From Candidatus Gastranaerophilales bacterium (GTDB lineage: Bacteria; Cyanobacteriota; Vampirovibrionia; Gastranaerophilales; Gastranaerophilaceae): a DNA stretch of 32,793 bases. The stretch covers positions 1 to 32,793 of the forward strand of contig CANPZB010000017.1 in NCBI GenBank assembly GCA_947588755.1. The letters are read 5' to 3'. A program made the position numbers and the translations under genes. How positions within the stretch are numbered: the first letter of the stretch is position 1; every line of letters starts with the position of its first letter. The notes below the pieces were generated by a model. It saw only the letters and a program-made list of their open reading frames with translations. It was not told the DNA's origin and did no database searches. Positions 23,980 through 31,226 of this stretch are shown here, piece after piece.

Positions 23980-25677
23980 ATGATAAAGATTTTATTTGTT
24001 TCGGACAGGCAAAAAAAAATTAACGAATTCGCAGGGTTTTTCAACAAAAACACTTACGAATTTATTGTTTCTGCCGATGAAACATATATTTGCGATATTA
24101 TGGAGGTTGATACTCCCGATATAATTATTGAGGATGCAAATACTAAATCCGTTGATTTTAAAACTTTAAATAAAAAAATAAAATCAATTTATGAAAACGC
24201 GGTTATTTTAGTTTTGACTTCCGGTAATGTTGTCGAAAAGGAGCTGGTTAAATATTCCAATGCTTTTATAACCGACGATATGCCGCAAAATCTTGTTTTA
24301 TCCACCGTGACAATGAATTTGAGAACAAAAAATTCACTCGATATGCTCGCAAATTCAAACAAAGATTTGGCTGACAGTTTGTACAGGCTGAATGCCTTAT
24401 ATACCACAAGTTCAAAATTCGCGGGAACTCTTGATAAAACAAAGCTTTTGGATTACATGGTCGAAGGTCTGGATAAAGCTTTATCGTTTTCTTTGACTTG
24501 CACTCTTTCTTTTTGTTCGGGGGAAAAACCCGTTCTTATGCTGAATTCTTTGTATGATATTTCGGATGAACTTTTGACCGCAATAAAACTTAGAACCGTA
24601 TTGAATTATAAATCAATATTTGAAGGGAAAAAACCGCCGTATGAAATTAATGCGGAAAATTTGAAGGTTGTTAAAAATATTAAATATCCCGCAAGCAAGT
24701 TTACTTTCACTTTATTTCAGTATGACAACATGTTTACGCCAATAAGTCTCGGTAATAATTTCTTCGGGTGTATTGAAATATTTAAAGAAACACCGTTTTC
24801 TTCTGAAGATGCAACCTGTTTTCAGACTATCGCACAACAGGTTATTCTGCCGTTAAAAAGTGCCTCGCTTTATCAGGAGCTTAAAGAGACAAATCACAAA
24901 CTTGAAAAATTGGAAAGGTTGAAATCGGAATTTATTTCAATAGTTTCCCACGAACTCAGAACACCGCTGACTTCCATAAAAAATTCCCTTGATATACTTT
25001 TGAGCGGCAGGTGCGGTGAAATTACGGCTGCAGCCGATAAATTTATATCAATGGCAAAGCGTAATGCTCAAAGGCTTTCGGGAATTATAAACGATTTGCT
25101 TGATATTTCAAAAATTGAAGCGGGTAAAATGGATTTCAATTTTAAAGAAATGAATATTCATTCCGTAATCGATTACGTCAAGTCTACTCTTAATGAAGTC
25201 GCAAAAAATAAAAATATCAGTCTGCTTACCGAAGAAACGGAAAACCTGCCGCTTATCAAAGCTGATTCGCAAAGACTTGAACAGGTGCTTACAAATTTGG
25301 TGTCCAATGCCATAAAATTCACGCCCGAGGGGAAAAAGATTATTATAAAATCTTCTCTCGCTGATGCCCGTGATATTAAAATTAATGAAAACTTTAAAAG
25401 TTCCATGCGTAAACTTGAAGGTGAGTATGTTATGGTCAGCGTAATCGATGAAGGTATCGGGATAGAAGAAAAAAATCTCCTTCATGCATTTGACAAGTTC
25501 GCACAGATAGAAAATTCTCTATCAAGAAAAGCCGGCGGTTCAGGACTCGGACTGCCTATCGCAAAACAGCTTTTGGAAGCACATGAAGGTGCTATTTGGT
25601 GTGACAGCGAAATTAATAAGGGTTCAAAATTTTATTTCGTCGTTCCCGTATGTCCCAAGGCACTTTGCACTAAATAA
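23980..25677 (+). CDS. Sensor histidine kinase with pseudo-receiver and GAF domains
   Basis: The 565 residues start with a receiver-like domain (1-115: ILFVSDRQ, PDIIIEDAN, LVLTSGN) in which the phospho-acceptor Asp is replaced by Glu, so it is probably not phosphorylated. A helix and a GAF-like domain (about 140-300) follow. Next come HisKA (FISIVSHELRTPLTSIKNSL, with the phospho-His) and HATPase_c (NLVSNAIKFTP, DEGIGIEEKN, GGSGLGLPIAKQLL). There is no membrane segment, so it senses a cytoplasmic signal. The single-domain regulator 127 bases downstream is the natural partner. The gene diverges from the large hypothetical gene at 21511. Confidence 0.9.
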   Translation: MIKILFVSDRQKKINEFAGFFNKNTYEFIVSADETYICDIMEVDTPDIIIEDANTKSVDFKTLNKKIKSIYENAVILVLTSGNVVEKELVKYSNAFITDDMPQNLVLSTVTMNLRTKNSLDMLANSNKDLADSLYRLNALYTTSSKFAGTLDKTKLLDYMVEGLDKALSFSLTCTLSFCSGEKPVLMLNSLYDISDELLTAIKLRTVLNYKSIFEGKKPPYEINAENLKVVKNIKYPASKFTFTLFQYDNMFTPISLGNNFFGCIEIFKETPFSSEDATCFQTIAQQVILPLKSASLYQELKETNHKLEKLERLKSEFISIVSHELRTPLTSIKNSLDILLSGRCGEITAAADKFISMAKRNAQRLSGIINDLLDISKIEAGKMDFNFKEMNIHSVIDYVKSTLNEVAKNKNISLLTEETENLPLIKADSQRLEQVLTNLVSNAIKFTPEGKKIIIKSSLADARDIKINENFKSSMRKLEGEYVMVSVIDEGIGIEEKNLLHAFDKFAQIENSLSRKAGGSGLGLPIAKQLLEAHEGAIWCDSEINKGSKFYFVVPVCPKALCTK

Positions 25678-25734
25678 GTTTGAGCAAACGGCTTTTATTA
25701 CGAAAGTTAACAAAATAGAAGAAGTTTTTTATTA

Positions 25735-25743
25735 TGTTATAAT
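25735..25743 (+). promoter_or_regulatory. Extended -10 promoter element
   Basis: TGT immediately before a perfect TATAAT (25738-25743) fits an extended -10. No good -35 is found at the right distance. It would start a transcript near 25750 for the CheY-like gene. Confidence 0.5.
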
Positions 25744-25804
25744 AAGTATTAATGGTAGTTCTTCAATATTTATAATCGGATAACAGGGGAATTAGAAAAA
25801 AATC

Positions 25805-26167
25805 ATGAAAAAAATTCTGATAGTTGATGATGAGCAGGATATAGTTGAAAGTTTGAAATTCGTTCTTGAAGCGGCGGATTATACTTGTTTTACGGCGTAT
25901 AACGGCGAGGACGGACTCAGACTCGCAAAAGAAATTATGCCTGATTTGATTATTCTTGATGTTATGATGCCTAAGATTAACGGCTATAAAATAAGCAGAT
26001 TACTGAAATATGACAACAAATACAAAAATATTCCCATATTGATGCTTACCGCCCGTTCTCAGGAACAGGATAAAATTATCGGTGAAGAAACAGGTGCCGA
26101 TGAATATATTACTAAGCCCTTTGAGTTGGATGACATTGTGAATAAGGTTCATGAGTATTTAAAATAA
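25805..26167 (+). CDS. Single-domain (CheY-like) response regulator
   Basis: The whole 120-residue protein is one receiver domain: D8-D9, phospho-acceptor D52 in ILDVMMPKINGY, T in LMLTARSQ, and K in EYITKPFEL. It has no output domain, so it would act by protein contact or as a phosphorelay carrier. It lies between the sensor kinase and the PilB-like gene, ending just one base before the latter's ATG, which makes co-translation very likely and suggests the PilB-like protein or its complex as its target. The ribosome-binding site is weak: GGGGAA lies about 12-14 bases before the ATG. An extended -10 promoter could express the last two genes apart from the kinase. Confidence 0.9.
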   Translation: MKKILIVDDEQDIVESLKFVLEAADYTCFTAYNGEDGLRLAKEIMPDLIILDVMMPKINGYKISRLLKYDNKYKNIPILMLTARSQEQDKIIGEETGADEYITKPFELDDIVNKVHEYLK

Positions 26168-26168
26168 A

Positions 26169-27563
26169 ATGGAAACCACCGTAACTAACAAAACGCTTGA
26201 AAAATTAAAATATGATTTGGTAAGAGCAGGTCTTGTGCCTTATGAAACTATTGAACAGGCAGACGAAATCGCTACTGCACAAAATATTAACATAGGACAG
26301 GCACTTATTAATTCGGGCGTTTTGTCGGAAGAAACAATTTTGAAATTTTTGGAAGCCAAACTCCATATCCCTTACGTTAATCTTGACGATTATACGCTTG
26401 ATACGGCATGTTTGAAATTCGTCAGCTATTCCGATGCAAAAAGATATCGGATTATACCGCTTTTTAAAATTGAAGATACTTTGACGGTAGCAATGGCTGA
26501 CCCGTTGGATTTGTTTGCCATAGATAAAATAATCGAATCGGCAGAATGCTCTATTGAACCCGTTATTTCTTCAGAATCATCCATTTCAAAAAAAATAGAG
26601 GAGTATTATAAATCGGAAGCGGAAACCGTCGGGGAAATATTTACTGGTGAAAATAATACCGATTATGACTGGCGTGATGAATTGCACAGCGAAGATTTGT
26701 CCGACAACCATATTCAAAAAATTATACGTGCCATTCTTAAACAAGCTATTCTGGAAGGCGTACATGAAGTTACTTTCCAAAGAGAAAATGACGGTTTTAC
26801 GGTTGTGTTTAAGAAAAACGGTGAAATATCGGAAAAAGGAAATATTCCGGCTGTTTTAACTTCTTCCTTTGTCGCAAAATTAAAAGTTCTTGCCGAGCTT
26901 GACCCTTCGGTTTCGGAAGTTCCACAGCTGGGTAAATTGTATTTTACCGTGGATGATATTGAAGTCGTCGCAAGTATTTCTACTTTCCCCACAATAATGG
27001 GAGAACGTATTTTCCTTAAAATATATAAACCTCCGACTCTTTTGAATAAAATTATAACATCTGATAAAAATCTTGCCGTGGTGAGAAATTCACTCGCTAT
27101 TCCGGGAATTATTCTTGTCTGCGGGTCGCCTTTGAGCGGAAAAACACATATTATATACTCTCTGCTTCTTGAAGCTGCCGCTAAAGACGGAAAGAAAAAT
27201 ATTATGACTCTTGAAAGTATTGCAAAATATAATCTTAAAGGGGTTAACCAATGCGAACTTAACGAAAATACGGGATTTAATATGGACAAGGCGGCAAGAT
27301 TTATTGAATTTCAATCTCCGGATTTGATTTACCTTGAAGGGATTAAAACAAAAGAATCTTTCGATTATTTTTCTAATCTCGTTTTTGATAATAAAACAAT
27401 TATCATGGAGTTTTTGGCAAATAACATGGAAGATTTACGCAACAAAATGTCTTTCTCCGATTTTGAAACTCTTAAATCACTTATCTCTTGCATGATATTT
27501 ATTCATTCAAAAGATAGTATTGAAGTTTTTGACAAAAGCACTGCCCAAAAATATCTGGCATGA
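26169..27563 (+). CDS. Degenerate PilB/GspE-like ATPase with MshEN-like N-terminus
   Basis: Residues about 10-150 of this 464-residue protein match the N-terminal domain of type II secretion / type IV pilus ATPases (GSPII_E_N, MshEN). This includes NIGQALINSGVLSEETILKFLEAK, close to the nucleotide-binding R-L-G-x-x-L pattern, and a second half around IIPLFKIEDTLTVAMADPLD. Residues about 190-440 resemble the PilB/GspE core, with P-loop G319-S-P-L-S-G-K325-T. The Walker B region reads D385-L-I-Y-L-E-G, where family members have G-E; the usual Asp and His boxes are not obvious and the zinc-binding Cys pairs are missing. It is about 100 residues shorter than PilB. ATPase activity is doubtful; a regulatory role is more plausible. 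Confidence 0.75.
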   Translation: METTVTNKTLEKLKYDLVRAGLVPYETIEQADEIATAQNINIGQALINSGVLSEETILKFLEAKLHIPYVNLDDYTLDTACLKFVSYSDAKRYRIIPLFKIEDTLTVAMADPLDLFAIDKIIESAECSIEPVISSESSISKKIEEYYKSEAETVGEIFTGENNTDYDWRDELHSEDLSDNHIQKIIRAILKQAILEGVHEVTFQRENDGFTVVFKKNGEISEKGNIPAVLTSSFVAKLKVLAELDPSVSEVPQLGKLYFTVDDIEVVASISTFPTIMGERIFLKIYKPPTLLNKIITSDKNLAVVRNSLAIPGIILVCGSPLSGKTHIIYSLLLEAAAKDGKKNIMTLESIAKYNLKGVNQCELNENTGFNMDKAARFIEFQSPDLIYLEGIKTKESFDYFSNLVFDNKTIIMEFLANNMEDLRNKMSFSDFETLKSLISCMIFIHSKDSIEVFDKSTAQKYLA

Positions 27564-27586
27564 TTATTAAAAGATTTTAAAATGTC

Positions 27587-27615
27587 TTGCCAAGTTTCGG
27601 TGTGCGTTATAGAAT
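27587..27615 (+). promoter_or_regulatory. Promoter for the hydrogenase operon
   Basis: TTGCCA (27587-27592) and TAGAAT (27610-27615) are 17 bases apart. Transcription would begin near 27622, followed by GAGGAA and the ATG at 27641, which leaves a short leader of about 19 bases. Confidence 0.65.
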
Positions 27616-27640
27616 ATATTTGGTATGCGAGGAAAAATTA

Positions 27641-27883
27641 ATGGCTAAAATGAATATAACGGTATGTATGGGCAGTGCATGTTTTGCCCGCGGAAACCAG
27701 CAAAACCTGTTATTCTTGGAAAATTATATACAAGAACATGGTTTGGATGCACAAATAAATCTTGCGGGTACAAGATGTGATAATAAATGTTCAAAAGGCC
27801 CGAATATTATAATCGACGATGTTGAATACAACAACATTGATGAAAAAAAATTGGAAGAAATTCTTTCCAAATGCAGTAATTAA
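27641..27883 (+). CDS. Thioredoxin-like [2Fe-2S] protein (NuoE/HydC-type), first copy
   Basis: The open frame reaches back to 27587, but GAGGAA a few bases before the ATG at 27641 and the start MAKMNITVCMG fix the gene at 80 residues. It is a minimal thioredoxin-like ferredoxin domain: C9-x4-C14 and C46-x3-C50 would hold a [2Fe-2S] cluster, as in the C-terminal half of NuoE and HydC. It lacks the helical N-terminal half of NuoE. Being first in the operon, 29 bases before the sensory hydrogenase, it is probably an electron carrier for that protein. The second small copy at 30895 is its diverged relative. Confidence 0.85.
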   Translation: MAKMNITVCMGSACFARGNQQNLLFLENYIQEHGLDAQINLAGTRCDNKCSKGPNIIIDDVEYNNIDEKKLEEILSKCSN

Positions 27884-27912
27884 GAATGGTTTTTTAAAAC
27901 GGGAGTTTATAA

Positions 27913-29625
27913 ATGAATAATCAATATCCGGTCTATACGTTAACAAACGAATGCCACGACTGCTACAAGTGTATACGTGAGTGTCCCGTTAAAGCTATAA
28001 GAATTGAAAACGGGCATGCTTCGGTAATTCCCGAACGGTGCGTTGCCTGCGGCAGTTGTGTTAAGGCTTGTCCTTCTAATGCAAAACGCGTCAGAACAGA
28101 TATCGATAAAGCTAAAAATCTTATTTTGTCCAAAAAAGACGTGTATGTATCTCTTGCACCTTCCTGGCGTGCGTCTTTTGAAAATTCCGCAGAAAAAATG
28201 ATAGCACTTTTAAAACAACTAGGGTTCAAAGATGTTTCGGAAACCGCACTGGGTGCTCAGGAAGTTTCGATAAAAACTGCTCAAATGCTTAATGAATGTG
28301 AAAAAGGGTTGTTTATATCAAGTGCCTGCCCCGTAATTGTGGATTATATAAGACTGTATATGTCAGAATTTACCAAATATATTACACCTATCGGTTCTCC
28401 GTTAATGACTCATGCCAAGATGTTAAAAGAAATTTACGGTGATGATATCGGGATAGTCTTTATCGGTCCTTGCATAGGAAAGAAAAACGAAGTTACCTAT
28501 TCCGGCTTGTTTGATGTCGCATTAACATTTGAAGAATTGAGAATGTGGGTTAATGACGAAATAATTGATATTTCAAAAGTTGTGAAAGACGATAAGTACA
28601 AATTTGTACCGGAATCCGCTTATGAAGGTACTTTATATCCTATCGACGGCGGTATGAATAAAACAATTAAAAAATCGGGTGTGAACGATAATGTTCAGCT
28701 TTTAGAGGTTTGCGGACTTACATCTTTACCGAGAGCATTGAACAATCTTGACGTTGAAAAACTTGATAAAACCATATTTATAGAAGCATTGGCATGTGAC
28801 GGCGGATGTGTCGGCGGGCCTTGTATATCTTCTGAAAAAGCAGGTATTACGATGGTTTCGGATATTCTTACGAAGGAAAAAAAACGTGATAAAATACCGT
28901 CAGAACCAAAAGTTGTCGTTAAATACAATATAGAACCCAAAAAAGTTGTAAATTCGGATTATCCTATCGAAGATATTTTAAAAACGCTGAAAAAAATAGG
29001 TAAACACAGTGTGGACGATGAACTTAACTGCGGAGGGTGCGGTTATGCCACTTGCAGGGATTTGGCAAAAGCACTTCTTGACGGCGATGCGGAAACATCA
29101 ATGTGCGTTTCTTACATGAGAAAAATAGCGGTAAGAAAGGCTGCCGCTATGATTCGCTGTATGCCTGCCGCCATTGTAATGGTTGATAACAACTTAAATA
29201 TTCTTGAAGCCAATGACAGCTTTATGAAAATGTTTACGGGCGATATGTACGAAGTCTTTAAATCACGTCCTGACGGGTTGACGGGTGCAGCACTGGACAG
29301 AATTGTCGATTTCGCGGATTTGTTTAAAACAATTTTAAAAACAGGCAAAGACTTACATAAAGAACGGTATCATGTAAAAAACAGGCTTTATGATATATCG
29401 GCATTTACGATAGAAGAAAATGAAATTGTCGGTGCTGTCATAACTGATGTTACATCTGCGGAAACCAACAGGGAAAAAATTTCGCAAAAAGCACAGGAAG
29501 TTATATCAAAAAATATTTCCATTGTTCAGGAAATTGCCTGCCTGCTTGGTGAACACATGGTTGAGACCGAAACTCTTTTGAGTTCAATAGCTAATGACTA
29601 TGATGAAAAGGAGGATAGCGTATAG
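27913..29625 (+). CDS. Sensory [FeFe] hydrogenase, HydS-like, with PAS domain
   Basis: In order along 570 residues: two [4Fe-4S] motifs (C14/C17/C20/C24 and C43/C46/C49/C53), an H-cluster domain, an extra [4Fe-4S] motif (C373-x2-C376-x4-C381-x16-C398) and a PAS domain at about 415-520. The H-cluster motifs are S137-A-C139-P, G-P-C187-I-G-K-K and A-C295-D-G-G-C299. In catalytic enzymes the first motif reads T-S-C-C-P; the proton-relay Cys is Ala here, as described for HydS-type proteins. Such proteins are taken to sense H2 or redox state rather than make H2. The phosphatase gene 39 bases downstream fits a sensor-output pair. Maturases HydE, HydF and HydG are not in this window. Confidence 0.88.
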   Translation: MNNQYPVYTLTNECHDCYKCIRECPVKAIRIENGHASVIPERCVACGSCVKACPSNAKRVRTDIDKAKNLILSKKDVYVSLAPSWRASFENSAEKMIALLKQLGFKDVSETALGAQEVSIKTAQMLNECEKGLFISSACPVIVDYIRLYMSEFTKYITPIGSPLMTHAKMLKEIYGDDIGIVFIGPCIGKKNEVTYSGLFDVALTFEELRMWVNDEIIDISKVVKDDKYKFVPESAYEGTLYPIDGGMNKTIKKSGVNDNVQLLEVCGLTSLPRALNNLDVEKLDKTIFIEALACDGGCVGGPCISSEKAGITMVSDILTKEKKRDKIPSEPKVVVKYNIEPKKVVNSDYPIEDILKTLKKIGKHSVDDELNCGGCGYATCRDLAKALLDGDAETSMCVSYMRKIAVRKAAAMIRCMPAAIVMVDNNLNILEANDSFMKMFTGDMYEVFKSRPDGLTGAALDRIVDFADLFKTILKTGKDLHKERYHVKNRLYDISAFTIEENEIVGAVITDVTSAETNREKISQKAQEVISKNISIVQEIACLLGEHMVETETLLSSIANDYDEKEDSV

Positions 29626-29646
29626 GAATATAACCGATTTATATTC
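29626..29646 (+). promoter_or_regulatory. Hairpin between sensory hydrogenase and phosphatase genes
   Basis: GAATATA (29626-29632) pairs perfectly with TATATTC (29640-29646) across a 7-base loop. It sits directly after the upstream stop codon and 18 bases before an ATG that has no Shine-Dalgarno sequence, so it may affect coupling or mRNA processing. It has no T-run, so it is not a terminator. Confidence 0.5.
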
Positions 29647-29664
29647 GGCTGTTACTGAAAAAAT

Positions 29665-30828
29665 ATGTTTATAGATATAGATTGTAACCAAACAAAGAAA
29701 TATAACCAGAATGCATACGGCGATTATTTTGTATCAAAAAGATATCCTGATGAAGCAAAGTTGATAGCCGTATTATCGGACGGTCTGGGAAGCGGAATAA
29801 AAGCGAATATTTTATCTTGCATGACGGCAACAATGCTTCTGAAATTTATAGAAGGCGACCAAATACCTATAAGCAAAGCGGCTGAAATAGTAATGAACTC
29901 ACTTCCCGTTTGTCAGGTGCGTAAGATTAGTTACTCTACCTTTTCGGCGATAGAAGTCGATGATGAAGGCAATGCGATGATAGTCGAAGAAGGTAATCCC
30001 GAATTTATATGGATTCGTGATAACGAGGTAATGAAACCTGACTTTATTTCTGTCCCTTCAAAAACTTTCAAGAACAGATGTATGAAGGTTTATAAGGTTA
30101 AAATGCAGCTTGGTGACAGAATAGTATTTTGTTCGGACGGAGTTACACAGTCGGGACTCGGCGGAGGCAGACTTAAACTGGGGTTAAGACGAGAAGGCTT
30201 GATTGTGCTTTTGAAAGATAAGTTGAGCGAACATCCCGACATATCAAGTTCGGAGCTTTCCCAATATATCGTTAATCAAGCCAGAAATATTGAAACCGAC
30301 AGAAACCCTAAAGATGATATTTCGGCTTGTGTCTTGTATTTTAGAGAGCCGAGAGAGGCATTAATATTTACCGGTCCGCCTTATCATCAGGAAAAAGATG
30401 CGGAATATGCAAAACTTTTTGATAATTTTAAAGGCAAAAAAGCCATTGCGGGCGGTACTACCGCGAATTTAATATCGAGAGAACTTAATCGTCCCATTAC
30501 GATGGATAACACGATAAGTATCGGTAAATTACCTGCCTGTTCATTTATGGATGGTGTCGATTTGGTTACGGAAGGAATTTTGACACTTACCAAAACTCTG
30601 GAATATCTTGAAGCAAATAATTCCGATATTGACAATGCCGCCGGGAAGCTGGTAAAATTTTTATTGGATAGTGACTGTATTAATTTTATGGTCGGTGCTA
30701 AACTTAATCAGGCTCACTACGATCCGGCATTACCAATAGAAATTGAAATTCGTAAAAATATAATCAAAAAAATGGCGGAAGTGCTTCAAAGCAAATATTT
30801 TAAAAAAGTTAATATACAATACATGTAA
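29665..30828 (+). CDS. SpoIIE/PP2C-type protein phosphatase with C-terminal extension
   Basis: Residues 1-230 of 387 form a SpoIIE-like PP2C phosphatase domain with the metal-binding acids D20 (YGDYF), D39 (VLSDGLGSG), D158 (FCSDGVTQSG) and D217/D218 (NPKDDISACVLYF). Such enzymes remove phosphate from Ser/Thr, often on regulators such as anti-sigma factor antagonists. Residues about 232-387 are an extra domain (IFTGPPYHQEKD, KKAIAGGTTANLISREL, FMVGAKLNQAHYD) that I cannot name. An in-frame stop lies just upstream, so the ATG is the only possible start, although it lacks a Shine-Dalgarno site. The gene order, HydS-like sensor then phosphatase, is known from hydrogenase operons of other anaerobes. 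Confidence 0.87.
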   Translation: MFIDIDCNQTKKYNQNAYGDYFVSKRYPDEAKLIAVLSDGLGSGIKANILSCMTATMLLKFIEGDQIPISKAAEIVMNSLPVCQVRKISYSTFSAIEVDDEGNAMIVEEGNPEFIWIRDNEVMKPDFISVPSKTFKNRCMKVYKVKMQLGDRIVFCSDGVTQSGLGGGRLKLGLRREGLIVLLKDKLSEHPDISSSELSQYIVNQARNIETDRNPKDDISACVLYFREPREALIFTGPPYHQEKDAEYAKLFDNFKGKKAIAGGTTANLISRELNRPITMDNTISIGKLPACSFMDGVDLVTEGILTLTKTLEYLEANNSDIDNAAGKLVKFLLDSDCINFMVGAKLNQAHYDPALPIEIEIRKNIIKKMAEVLQSKYFKKVNIQYM

Positions 30829-30894
30829 AAATACGGTGAAGCGAGTACAAATTAAGAAAAAGTAACGGAAAATTCAGATAAAAAAGGAGAAAAA

Positions 30895-31152
30895 ATGGAC
30901 AAAAAAGTTAGTGTAAAAGTATGTTTAGGAACAACCTGTTTTGTTATGGGTTCATCAAATCTTCAGGAATTAATAGACACTGTACCCGCTAAATACGGTG
31001 ACAGAGTTGAGGTTTCAGGAGTTCCATGTTTGGGTTTATGCTCTATTGATTGGGAATTTTCCAAAGCACCTTATGTAAAGGTAGATGACGAGGTTATTAA
31101 AGAAGCCACGGTCGAAAAAGTTCTTTCTGCAATTGATGAGAAGTTAAAATAG
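30895..31152 (+). CDS. Thioredoxin-like [2Fe-2S] protein (NuoE/HydC-type), second copy
   Basis: An 85-residue thioredoxin-like ferredoxin: C10-x4-C15 and C45-x3-C49 for a [2Fe-2S] cluster, in the contexts VCLGTTCFVMG and VPCLGLCSI. It differs widely from the copy at 27641 outside the cysteines, so the pair is old. AAAGGAGAA before the ATG is the strongest ribosome-binding site of the operon, which suggests a higher dose of this carrier. It comes 74 bases before the group-B-like hydrogenase and is probably its electron partner. No NuoF-like NAD(P)H-binding subunit lies between the two. Confidence 0.85.
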   Translation: MDKKVSVKVCLGTTCFVMGSSNLQELIDTVPAKYGDRVEVSGVPCLGLCSIDWEFSKAPYVKVDDEVIKEATVEKVLSAIDEKLK

Positions 31153-31167
31153 ACTTCTGTTTTTTAA

Positions 31168-31196
31168 TTGGATAAAATTTCGTTTTGTGCAATAAT
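31168..31196 (+). promoter_or_regulatory. Possible internal promoter for the group-B-like hydrogenase
   Basis: TTGGAT (31168-31173), 17 bases, then AATAAT (31191-31196) preceded by TGC as an extended -10. This would give a transcript from about 31203 and a leader of about 24 bases, allowing the last gene to be expressed separately. Confidence 0.45.
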
Positions 31197-31226
31197 GGGA
31201 TTACAAACAGATAAGGAATCGAATTT

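Noticed and set aside
26714-27289. 191-residue minus-strand frame inside the PilB-like gene
   Set aside because: It is an antisense shadow of a gene with clear family motifs, and no ribosome-binding site or promoter supports it.
27587-27640. Longer N-terminus for the first [2Fe-2S] protein
   Set aside because: The added residues fall on the promoter at 27587-27615 and have no ribosome-binding site; GAGGAA marks the ATG at 27641.
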